Below are positions 53,239-64,000 of a stretch of 64,000 nucleotides of DNA, one piece after another (within the stretch, counting starts at the first letter, position 1; each line of letters starts with the position of its first letter). The DNA lies in NCBI GenBank assembly GCA_030544235.1, contig CM060470.1, positions 13,123,356 through 13,187,355 on the forward strand. Reading direction: 5' to 3'. The notes below the pieces were generated by a model. The model did not search any database and was not told the origin of the DNA. It saw only the letters and a list, made by a program, of their open reading frames with translations. The stretch is from Lepturacanthus savala. Taxonomy: Eukaryota > Chordata > Actinopteri > Scombriformes > Trichiuridae. The translations under genes and the position numbers were made by a program.

Positions 53239-56200
53239 ACATGTTTCCATTACTGTAGAAAAGGGGCTTCTTGCTTTATAAATAATTTAAAACTGTCCCA
53301 ACTCTCCCATATGTCCAGTCCCTATGTTCATTTTAGCACTTTCATTCGAAATCCTTCAATTTTTTAATATGTCAAAGTGGAGGTGGATAACCTATGGCTC
53401 CCTGCTATAGGTTATGGCCAAGTCCATACGCATTGATGACATTTGATTGGTTATTTCTCTTCAAAAACGGTCACTTGCCACTGCGTCAAGCCTGGATATA
53501 ATAATAATCTTCAATGTAGTCCAAGGAAAGTGAACATTAACTTCACCAAAATCGTCTTGTTGACGACTGCTGCTGACCGAAGAAGGGCACAATAAAGGAG
53601 CACCTGTTTGGTAGCTAGGTCTCTTATTTAACCGAATCAATTTAGCGCGAAGAAGCACTAAAACCAAAAATCATTAAGTGCACAGATACTCGTGGATTCA
53701 TCCTTCCATGTTATAGTCTGATGTTATTTGGAAGCTGCTGCTGTTTTTTTTTATTGTAATATAATTTTTTGTAGTACTTATTCTCAAGTGTTTGACCTAA
53801 AACTCCCAATTCCAATCAAGCATAGTGGTGACTCGCTGCACCGTAAACTTATGTCTCAATGAAAATACAATAAAAAAAATAATAATCAAATTGGTAAATT
53901 CTTTTTTTCTCCGCATCCATATTATGACTCTGCCGTATGCAGCTGAGAACTGGATTGGACTCTAATCACTTCAGTCAGGCAGGCTGACTCAGGCTTTTCA
54001 TTCATGCTCTTGGAGAGGCTTATTCCATGAGGGTTCAGTGAAGTTCACGCTGAGGGTTGCAGATGTTTGCGAATCTGTGTAACCGAATTGTGAACATAGC
54101 CTCAGGGAGACCCGAGAAGACAATTGCCTCCACAATAATCAGCGCAGCCAACTTATTTACACGAGCATTTTTCCGAACGCAACCGTTTTATCTTAATTGA
54201 GAGATCAACGATAACGGTTTTCCCTCCAAAGTCATGTTTTTGAATGAGTCACCGGAGCGTAATTGTCAATGCTGCCGCTCTGTCCGCTTTTCCAAATCCT
54301 GTTTTTGTCCTCCTCGTTTTCAATGACACGGTGGAGCCTGAACCAGGTGTTAACTGGACGGCTACTGTGAGTTGATGACGACTACATTTCTTACTGTAAG
54401 TTCTACAAAACCTTCACCAGTCAAGTTGATCAATACAGCCGTTAACAGGCATAAACATGTTAAATATGCTGCCGTTTTAAACAAGGGCAGGGCACCAACT
54501 CGACTAATTGTTACGGACAAGCTAAACCAGAAGCTGTAGCCGGATTATCTCAGTTTGTCACGTATCCTAAAAATGTGACAAATTCCTATAAACTTGTGAA
54601 CTGCTGGCTGAGACAAAGCAGCTCCTCCTCTCTCCCCCAACAGCAGAGGAGGACAGATGTTAGGAGGAATGACTTGTTTGTGCTCTTCATTCTGTCTAAA
54701 CTTCACTTTCAGTGAGATATTATTGAGTTTATAAAGTGACTGTTGCTGCTCAAGACATTTATGTCAATATATATAAATGCATTCTAATCCTGTTCTGATT
54801 TTCTTCTTTTTCAAATACATATTTTTAAAATTAAACATCCCTAGCCTTTTCATATATATTTAGTACTATTCTGATAAAAGTAAACTTGATGACGAACTTA
54901 ATTGTTTCACTGAAATCTGATTCAGATTGGTTTGAAAAGTGGGGAAGGCAGACAGCAAGACAGTCATTTTTTTTTACAGTATGTGTGTGTATTGAACTTC
55001 ACAATTAGAAAAGCTTTGCCTCTTCTCTTCAGAGAGAGTGAGTATTGGTCGGATTACAAGCTGCACTGTATGACTTTACCAGCCAGGGCCACACATGTCT
55101 ATCCCTGAAGGAGGTCAGAGGTCAATTGCTGCCCACATTCCTTAAGCCGCAACGTTCCTGACACCCGGCCTCAACCACACGGATCTGTTTTTTCTTTTTT
55201 TTCTTTTTTTTGTTTGAATCTGTCAGTCACGCACACGCTGGATGAGGAAAGGCCAGAAACGGGACGGCATATTTGCTAACATTCGCGAACTGGAACTGAT
55301 TGTTTTACTGGCCCGTTATGGATAAAACTGTCTGTTGCGTGTCTGTCTCCACACCCTGAGTGCTGGGTGTGGTCACTTTACTCCAGCAGTGATATCAGCC
55401 TGTAATGAACGCACATTATCATCACTGCAACAGGGCGAGCATTGCACAAGGGAGAAATATATACCGATTATGCCGGCTGGTTTCCAGATTTGTAATTTTA
55501 ATTTCTGTGCAAGTGTTTCTGCGTGTCAAGGCATTATCTTTGAAGACTGAGTAACTGAAATAACCGGCAAGGTTTAAGTCTTATCTAAATGTCATAAGTT
55601 GATCTATAAGGGCTTTTTTTAATTTTAATATACAATCATTTGTTATGAAAACTCACAGCAATCACAAGCTGTCTGCAAACAGAACACTCAAACATACAGG
55701 CGCACATCTGTAATTGACCACCTGTTTGCCTGTGGCCTAGTTTAAGCTTTAGTGGAGCGCTGATGTATAATTCCGTTGGGATTTCTAACCGCTCTCCTCT
55801 TCAATTGTTCCAAAGCATCACAAAGCGACAGGGAAAAAACAACAACAACATGCGTAGCATATTGTTTGAAGAAATCAGGGTATTAATAGGAAATGCATGG
55901 GGCAAATGAAGTTCACTAGTTGTCCCATATTCGAACTGGGAAAAGATGATTTTGTATAGCTTTTCCTTTTTAAGAATTTTAGAACTGTGTTAACAGGAAG
56001 TATTGGGGGGTATCATAGTAGCTGATGCAGAAGACTTGTGTGGTGTCGTCCTAAAAAATTAGTGGTTTACTACAACATCATGTGTTGCGGCCACATTAGC
56101 AGGAGTCTTTTTTTTTTTTTTTAGTTTGACAGCAGGTTGATAGTAATGTTAATCAAAACTGATCTCATCAAGATTTATTATGTCATTATTACCTGAGTAG

Positions 56201-59200
56201 CACCCCAATGTTGAATGATTAGGAATTCTATCTTGGTAAAGGTGCCTGGTTTGATAGCATGATGCCTGCTTTCATAGGATACTGCAAAACAGCGGAAACC
56301 ATAGAGGAGCAGGTATGAAGTTGTCTCATCTTTTTCATCAACAAAAAACGTGTTAATTTCCTCACAGTCAGGTCTACACAGGTAGCGTCAGCTAACCAGC
56401 TAGCTTTAGTTTTGTGCAAATAATGTCATTAAGACATCAAGCTACTGCGTCCTCATAAGTATTAACTGAACATATAAAGTTTGGGGTCTTCGTGGAATAG
56501 AATCATCACCATCTATCATAGAATCCATTATTATCCATTATTGACTAATAATGCACAAATTTACACAAAGAATGATCATACCGTTACTTTTTCTCTAGTT
56601 TCCAGAGAGAGTTAAAGGGAAAGCTAAAAATAGTGTAGGTTACAGGCTGGTTAAGCAGCTAATAAGTGGGTATAAACCAAGCGTATAGGTAAATATTGAT
56701 ACTTATTAGGCCAGAATACACAAAAAAAACGCCCAGGAAAAAAGTATAAAGCGTATATGTGTGTATGACTCTGACTACACCACTGGTTTAATTCTTGGTG
56801 CGCGTATATGTTCGTGATCGAATGTGTGCAACCTGACAGTGGAACTATACACAACACAATTTTGATGTTAGTTTAAGTGCATGCGCATGTTAAACGTGTC
56901 ACAGTAGGTGTGTTTATATGAGGGGCGTGTGTGTTCCTGTCTACAGACAGGAAGGTTGCAGGACCGTCTGTGTTTGCAATGAACTGAGAGAGCCAGAGGA
57001 GCCCACCAGTGAGGGAAGTTGTAGGGTCAAGAGAGAAACGCACACATGCATGCACACGCACATGCACACACACACACGGGCTCACACTCCTGTTTGTAAG
57101 CTCTGCTGACTGCAGGAAGTAATAATGGTAGCGTGCTTCCGGAGTTCCGGAGGCTTCTCTCAGGGGAGCGTGGCCGTCCTGTCCAGCTCAGCAGAGCAAA
57201 ACTGAAAAGACCACAGCAGAACAATTATAAAACACAGTGTCGAACGGAGCAGAATAGGACATGGCACAGTAGAAAAGAAGAGAGAATAATACACTGGAGC
57301 AGGACAGGACTGCAAATATTGGGACGAAACGAAGAACAGCAGAACAGAAATTACAGTCAACAATGAAAAAAAGGCAGAAAAAAAAACAAAGCATTAATGG
57401 GATAACTAACTGTAACAGAAAATAAATTGTTTTTTTTAGTAAACGTCTAAAAGAAAATTGGTGTAAAAATTGATTAGAACAAAACAAGAAAAATATGCAC
57501 TCAAAAATGTCTGAGCCTGCAAAATGTTTTTTTGTTCTTTCTTTTTTTGCAGGCATGGCAACAGCCCCAAGCTCTTCTGACTAAATTAGATATCTCGGTA
57601 TATTTGGCCGTATCCCCTGAGATCCTTGATAACAATATTGCGACAGTATTTTGAAGGTGAATAATGTTCATCTTTCAAAAGATGTTTGTACCCAGGCTTT
57701 TTTTTTATTATCTTTTGGAATTTCAAAATTTCAAGTTAGCCGGAGCTGGTTATTGGAATCCTCTTCATCTTCTTCAGCTGGATGGCAGGAACACAGACGG
57801 GCTGAGAGCAGGGGAAGGCGAGTCGTCGTGTGCAGAGAGTCTGTGTGTCACATCTCATCATCTATGTATCCCACAGCTCCTCCTCAGTGTGAGCCAGTGA
57901 TAAGAGAGCATTCCCTCCCTTCGCTCCGTCTGCGTGGCTTCATCTGTGCGAGCTCCACTCCATACGCTCTGTTTCCCAAACTGACAGTCCTGTGGCTGGC
58001 GTCCGTGTGCACGTGTCATGCGTCCTGTGCACGGCGCTCATGTGTGTATTTGCGGCTCTGCGTGTGTGGCGGATAGTGTGTGTGCGGGCGGTTGTTCTGT
58101 TGGCAGTCAGAATATATTGATCCCACGAGGACGACTTACGACTAGCCTTATTACTAATCTGGTTAGGTATGACTGCTAACTGTCAACCACCAGATCCTTA
58201 CGTTTTATGTGATAGAGCTTAATATCATTTCTTTCTAGTTTGTAACACTCTCCCTATATTATATTGATATAGGACTAGGTATATTCATTCACCAGTACTC
58301 CCACAATTAGTGGACCAATCAAGTGAACTGCCACTGTCAAAACTGTCAATTTAGTTTTTAATAGCGAGGCTGATGTTACTCTTAATGTGTCCCACCACTA
58401 TGACTTTTAACATTTGAAACTTTCCAAGTTCCTGAAAGTGTTAATGTGTGTGTGAGGCTGTGCTTATTAAATATTTATGGTATTTATATCTAATTCAGTT
58501 AGTCATCAGCTGCTCTGTGTACGGAAATGGTTTTCAGGAGGTGATAGACATGCATATTTTCTGACGTCTGCGCTGAAAGGAGCAAAAAGCAGCAAAACGT
58601 AGAGTAAATACAGAAATGCCTGCAGCTCTTTTCCACCAAACTGTTTCCCTTCGGCAAAGTTTACCACTTGGAATATTTAAATACCTAAGCTTCTCGTTGT
58701 ACATATTTCATGCACTTCTTCACTACTACTTGCTCCTGAGGCAAACAGCCAAGCTTTTCAGGATGTCATATCAAAACATGGGACAGGTGTTTCCATTGTG
58801 ACTCATGCATTTTATTTTTTTTGCAGACTTGTGTGACTGAGGTAAAGTGTTAAATGTGTGAAAGGTTGTTATTTCCTGTGTGACATTAAAATGCAAAGTA
58901 AGGTGACACATGACAGTAGAGCGGAAACAAAAAAAAAAAGTTAAGATGATGCGGTCACTTGTTATCTTGACGAGTGATTAGCAAAAATGTTGCAAAGCCT
59001 AAAACTGAAGATTCAGAAATATAGGCTAAATCTGGCAGATATTTAAAAATGCACCCCTCCTTCATGTTTGGATTGTTCGATGTGTATTGTAGAATGGTAA
59101 TATGATAATTTCATAATGGTCTATGACTGCCTACAAGTGTACATCATATTTAACAAAGGAATACAGATCCACATTTTTCCTTAGTGTGGGTCACATTTAA

Positions 59201-59229
59201 GTTTATTTAAGATACTATTACCTAATGCT

Positions 59230-59640
59230 GGTACTACTACATCGGAATTATATAGTGCTTTTCCAGGCGCTCAACGATGCTTTGCGAAGATATTCCAATA
59301 TTATCAAATATATAAAGACTGCAAAAAACAAAAGGTCAAAAGTGAAAACGGTCTGTTTTTAGGGCTGTTTCAAAGGACTTAAAAGTGTGGATGTGACTTT
59401 TGAGTGCGTTCCAGAGGGAGGGGGGGCAGCTGCAGCAATGGTTTGGTATCTCCAGGTCTAGAGCATAGTGCTAATTGGTTGTAGTAGGTTAGCATTAGCA
59501 GACCTGAGGTGATGGTGGAATGGAAATGGAGGACATGCTGGCAGAAGATCAGACCAAGTGGAAGGATATAGATGATGAAGAGCAGGGGGAACAAGTACTA
59601 AGCCCTGGAGAACACCGAGAGGGACTGTGGCTGTGGGGGT
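59230..59640. repeat. dispersed teleost-type repeat
   Basis: ATTATATAGTGCTTTTCCAG, then GGACTTAAAAGTGTGG, GCGTTCCAGAGGGAGG, CAGGGGGAACAAG and CCCTGGAGAACACCGAGAGG, in the order of an abundant fish interspersed repeat of a similar layout to 25608-26020. Decayed and non-coding. Confidence 0.55.
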
Positions 59641-61349
59641 TTTTGCAGTTGATGTGTGCAATGACACGGACACGACACACACACTGATTAACAGATATTA
59701 ATTGGATTTATATAGGTACTGAAAATCACCTCTTAAAGGTGTATTCATGTATTTGTGTGAAGCTTAAATAGCTGGAGGTGAGAAGGTGAGCTGTTGCTGC
59801 TGTTTGAGGTGGCCCTGTGTGTGCGTGTGTGTGTGTGGGTGCATAAACAGTGTGCGCACCATCTGTCAGTGGTCATGGGGTTTGCGCTGATGTGTAGTGA
59901 CAACCAACTCAGACATGCAGAGATCCTTCCATATATACTACATACACACACAAATACGCTCACATGGCCATCTCTACCGATACAGAAGCTCCTGATGACG
60001 GGGCCATGACCCGTGTGGGGTCATTATGTCTGCTGTCATGATGGATCACCTAAGAATAAAACGAGCAGGGGGCACACATGAAGGGCACAGCATATGTTAC
60101 CAAAAATATAAAAATATATAAAAAAAAAACTACACAGAAAGAAGTGGCATTTTCTGTAGATACATCTGCCAGAGTGTCATACTGACCTTTTTTGATACTT
60201 GCATATTTTGACAAATAGTTTTTTATCGTGTGGCAAAGCTGAATGAATCAGGTCCTCAACATATCGTACATTTATCAAACTTGAACGACTGTAAATTAAT
60301 TGAATCACTATTATCTAATATCAAATAACATCGCTTCTAGAGTTGCAGTTAAAATCCATGTATTGCTTGTTATAAAGGGCTCATTCTTTATTCTCATGAA
60401 GCAGAGTGAAGATATACTGCAGTAGTAGAAGAGGGCATTATTTTTTTCCAGTGTAAACTTGGGCCCAAGCCATAATCGACCAGTTTACGGTCGTTGAGAC
60501 AAGGGAAGCAGTCAAGACGTGGCCTCAGTGGCGCTAGGCTTTGGTTTGTTTTTGAATGGAGTAGCCTCCAATTGAATAATTTTTTTATTTATTGCCATTG
60601 TTAAGCAGAAGAGGCACATCAGCCCCTGTTCGCACCACCAATCAATCACTGAAACCTCTCCATCCAGACATGGGTATGGTGTGACATGATAAAATAAAAG
60701 TACTGATCAAATTCCTTCTGAAAACAAGACAAAAGTCACTCTTGCTGGTAGAAGTTATTAAAACAGCTGATTTTACTCCCATGTCATCATGGGGCTGCTC
60801 TGCTTTCCGCTATTAAAGATCACATTCGGTGTCATCAAATGGGGAGGGGTGCTAACATATTCTGCCATATAAATTATATCTTTTCTCAGTTTATTTCATT
60901 TCATGGCAGCTTCTGGTAAAGTGCTCTAGTGCGGGGCAGCTGTGTACTTTCCACATCCCCTGCTACGGAATCGGCTGCTTGCCTACTCATTGACATTCTT
61001 TTCTCATGAAGCAGCAGTCATCTCTGCTTGTACAGGCTTGTCTTGTTGTGTTGCAGTGGGGAGGAAAAGTACATTAGATCATATTGTACATTGGAATGTT
61101 GTGTTCTTTTTAGATGGATTGAACTTTTTTTTCGTGTTTCTATTACCAGAACCACTCTTCAGTCTCATATAGTACATGTTACATGGCAGTTTTGATGTTT
61201 TTTTTTTTTTCTATGTTCAAAGATCAGATCTTATCGTGAGGATGCTGCAGCTCTTTTGATCCATTCTTCTCTTTTTTTTGCCCTTTTACGTCCCTTTTCA
61301 CTCACTCATGGAAATGTTCTGGTCTCTGCCGTTTCTTTGGATGTTGCAG

Positions 61350-61504
61350 ACCCTGGCCGGAGCGTGATGAGCTCGCGCTTCCGCTTGCCTGCTGGCAGAT
61401 CCTACAATGTCCGGGCGACGGAGCTGGAGCGAGACAGGCAGCACACACAGGTTGTGTGCAACATACTGCTGCTGGACAACACCGTCCAGGCGTTCAAAGT
61501 CAGC
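61350..61504 (+). CDS. ptpn4: ptpn4 first coding exon, residues 1-46
   Basis: Ptpn4 is a cytosolic non-receptor tyrosine phosphatase with FERM, PDZ and phosphatase domains; in mammals it is brain-enriched and its PDZ domain binds GluN2A and p38gamma. The exon starts after TTTGGATGTTGCAG; the ATG at 61367 opens MSSRFRLPAGRSYNVRATEL, and the exon ends ...VQAFKVS at a consensus GTAAGT (61505), phase 0. Thr/Ser at residue 2, RFRLPAG and CNILLLDNTVQAFKV identify PTPN4 and exclude PTPN3, which differs through this stretch. Residues from about 29 begin the FERM F1 lobe. The remaining ~880 residues lie beyond the right edge. Teleosts may carry ptpn4a and ptpn4b; which one this is cannot be told. Confidence 0.93.
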
Positions 61505-62801
61505 GTAAGTACTTGTTTTCCATTCAGTTTTCTTATTCTATGCGATATTTTAAATCCTATTGATAAAACGAAGGCATACACTTGCCTCTCAGTGCCTGTC
61601 AAAATTCATTTCTGCTGTCAAAAATTGCGCAATGAATATATTTTTCAATAAGTAATGGCATTCTGCAAGTTTGATATGCTTAAATTGATAAATACTGCAG
61701 TGCCATGGTGGTTTATAGTCATGAGATTACACTGAACATTTTTGCTATTTCACTAGAAAAACATTGGTGTTTCCAGTAAATGCTATTACGTATTATTCGA
61801 CTTTATTTTATTCTCATTTCTTTCTTTTTGACCTTTTTGATTTACCTCACCCCATTAAAGGATAATCAGGCACACACACTAAAATCTAGAACACTGATAG
61901 CGCACGCCTTCCTCCCACACATAACCCACCCTCCCTCTTTTTTCCATAACTATGAATTTCCCCTCAAGCCCACCTCGAATCTGTACATGCACGCAGATAT
62001 GTAAAAAAGCAGCCCACACTGTTTTTCTTTCTGTCATATAGTAATGAACATTCAAAGTGAAATCTTTATTCAGTAGTTTGCTCAGGATCAGTAGGGTTCG
62101 ATGCTGGCTGACACAGCGTCTAGTAAGCATATATTGGTGTGTTTTGCTGTTTGGTCTCAAGACTCAATACAACTAACTCCTGAGCTCTGATTCCTGTGGT
62201 TGATCAGTTAGTCTTTATTATGTTTACAAGTTTTCAGTCATACCTTAAGGGGAAAGAAAGATACTATATATTACGTAGATCGTGCGTATGTGGCTTATGT
62301 TGAGTGTTTTTTCTACACCACATGTTTTACACAAAACCAGGCAAGCCGGCGCATGACTGATGTTTCAGCCATCACTTTACCACATTTCCTTTTTTTTTCT
62401 CCCTTTTTGTGTCTGTCTTTATGTTTCTTTCTGTCAACATATTACTGTCAAAATCAAGGGAAATTCCCCTGTTGACTAACAAAGAACAATTCCTATAATA
62501 ACAGTTTGCATACTGTTGAAGTGTGTATTGTGTGTGCTGGAGGAGCATCAGTACATGCGCGATGTGATATAATTATTTTGCTTCAAATACAAAAAAAAAA
62601 CAAAACAAGAATATAAAGACAGGAGGGACAAATATATATGACTTTGTATGTTTTTGTGAGATTAGGTAGAGTTCATGGCATGTGCGCTATCCCGTAATGC
62701 AATGTAATCCATTTTTTTAGATGTAAAAATCAGCTGTCAGTGATGAAATGGTGATGACTAGTGCTTGAAGCTTACTATTGAATATCCGTCAACTATTATT
62801 A

Positions 62802-63540
62802 CTGTAATTTCCAGACTAAAATCCGCTACTTTTGTCACACGCTTTGAACCCTGTGGCCTATACAACAATGTGGTTAATCTATAGATTTTTATAGCGAACA
62901 GCCACTAGGGGCTCTCTAGCAAAAAAGCACAAGAGAGAGACAGGCAGTTTGTACCAAGGAAGACGCTAGTTGTTTTATCTGAAGTTGTGCGATTCCGACA
63001 CCGACTGGTGGTTATTTGTACACAGGAAGATGATGAAGATGGGGATAAATGACTTTAATGGTAGGATGGTTATTTTTTTAAGTAGGCACTCTTCGGAAAA
63101 TTGCATTTACCATATTTATGGTATGAAAGAGCAGGGTGCAGTTTGGTCGCAAGAGGGCGGTAGAGACCGTAGAATGTGATTGTTTGGGGATTTGACTGAT
63201 TTACGATAATCTGCCTGTTCTCTCTCCTCTTGCCAGCGAGAGCCATTGAAACACTGATGGCAGGACTATTGCCCTGTGAAGTGCCATAATCTTTGTTTTT
63301 TGGTCGATCGTTTCCGGGACTTAGCCCCGGAAATGCACCGTTTGTTATTCATTTTTCCTGTGGTTGGTCAGCGAGTTTGTGAGTTTCCCCAATCAGCTAT
63401 CTCTGTACCCATAATCCCCTCTGTTTTAGCACAATCCCTTATATATGTTAAATAAAAATAAATAAAATCTTTCGGTGTACCGTAAATATCTCGTTGCAAC
63501 ATGGGCACCTGCGATTCATTGTCAAGTGCTGTCTGTATAT

Positions 63541-63597
<57 letters not shown>

Positions 63598-63652
63598 AAA
63601 TTTAATTGGCGCATCTTAAAGCTAGGTGCCCTCTTTACTCCAGAAATTATGG
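62802..63652. mobile_element. TA-flanked non-autonomous DNA transposon, ~850 bp
   Basis: Left end CTGTAATTTCCAGACTAAAA and right end, in reverse complement, CCATAATTTCTGGAGTAAAG are inverted repeats with TA on each side (62800-62801 and 63653-63654). Inside, CACGCTTTGAACCCTGTGGC, CTATACAACAATGTGG and GGCGCATCTTAAAG match a widespread teleost element by memory. No transposase. It contains the (CA)n(TA)n tract at 63541-63597. Confidence 0.75.
63541..63597. repeat. (CA)n(TA)n microsatellite
   Basis: About 20 CA units then about 8 TA units, inside the element at 62802-63652. Confidence 0.96.
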
Positions 63653-64000
63653 TATATAGGTAGTAGAGAATGAGGTGATGTTTATGTGAAGCAGAAGCAC
63701 TAGGTGATACCATATGAATCTTTTTTTCCCCCCACTTCTTATCACCCTGCTCTCAAGCAGCATCCATGCTTCTATGTAAGTCATAGCATTATTGAGGCTG
63801 TTTATTAAAGGAAAATTTAACATGGGATTTCAGAACATTGCCAGAACCAGCGGCTCACCCTGTGTTGCAACTCTATAGCCTACAATGAAGATGTCTAACA
63901 CCATTTCTGTTCTCTAAGTCATTCAAATGACAGTATTCTAACATCATTGAGTAGCGTGAGGGAATAAGGTTTATTGTTTTAGTAGTCGTATTGTGGATCC

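Larger units (their letters stand above)
31367..61349 (+). other. ptpn4: ptpn4 intron 1 (about 30 kb)
   Basis: Between donor GTAAGA (31367) and acceptor GGATGTTGCAG (ending 61349). No nested gene recognised: open frames up to 173 codons (44016-44537) lack homology I can recognise. Contents: MITE (31785-32305), an hAT-like fragment (40280-40700), a hairpin (39282-39378), the interrupted duplication (41077-44977), a SINE-like head (43465-43560), a repeat of a class common in fish (46960-47130), a dispersed repeat (49485-49693), another (59230-59640), and several microsatellites. The rest (for example 32.9-35.2, 35.3-38.9, 51.4-56.9 and 58.1-59.2 kb) shows nothing I can name. Additional non-coding exons cannot be excluded. 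Confidence 0.8.
61505..64000 (+). other. ptpn4: ptpn4 intron 2, incomplete
   Basis: The next exon (KHDQGQ... in orthologues) was looked for and not found. Apart from the inserted element at 62802-63652, nothing is recognised. Confidence 0.8.

Noticed and set aside
57651..58076. 141-codon frame with Ser- and Cys-rich parts
   Set aside because: No similarity recognised, starts without ATG, base composition as intron.

Overview
This is nuclear DNA from a vertebrate, almost certainly a teleost fish. The genes have short exons with GT-AG introns, and the coding exons closely match vertebrate families. The AT-rich background holds long (TG)n, (TA)n and (CA)n microsatellites, and the repeats (tRNA-derived SINE, Tc1-type ends, foldback MITEs, a LINE-like 3' end) are of kinds familiar from ray-finned fish. 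I cannot name the species. No bacterial, plasmid, phage, CRISPR, rRNA or genuine tRNA feature was seen.

Three protein genes are present. (1) mras, minus strand, left side: three coding exons (4822-4630, 3473-3320, 1262-1163) encode residues 1-149 of about 208; the last exon lies beyond the left edge. The ATG exon begins at a strong splice acceptor, so at least one non-coding first exon lies upstream. Two candidates with good donors are seen, at about 8160-8375 and 15327-15485, and the second has a MyoD-type E-box and a perfect MEF2 site just upstream. (2) tmem177, plus strand, complete: two coding exons (25004-25204 and 26077-26808) give 310 residues. (3) ptpn4, plus strand, right side: a CpG-rich promoter and long non-coding exon 1 (about 30.8-31.37 kb), a first intron of about 30 kb, then the first coding exon (61367-61504, residues 1-46). 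The rest lies beyond the right edge.

All other sequence is intron or intergenic. It holds microsatellites, a LINE-like insertion with a perfect 15-bp target-site duplication (8781-9059), a second copy of that family (22375-22600), a SINE upstream of tmem177, two foldback elements (13.65-14.23 kb; 27.12-27.55 kb), a TA-flanked element with terminal inverted repeats (62802-63652), a Tc1-type fragment (5668-5873), and an interrupted tandem duplication (41.08-44.98 kb).

The genes are not an operon and share no obvious pathway. Mras is a plasma-membrane Ras GTPase, Tmem177 a mitochondrial inner-membrane protein linked to cytochrome c oxidase assembly, and Ptpn4 a cytosolic FERM-PDZ tyrosine phosphatase. 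tmem177 and ptpn4 are also neighbours in mammals, whereas mras is not beside them there. I found no convincing new multi-gene system. The best leads are the uORF-rich ptpn4 leader, whose last uORF would stop on the main start codon, an intronic 44-bp-arm hairpin at 39282-39378, and the putative mras muscle promoter.
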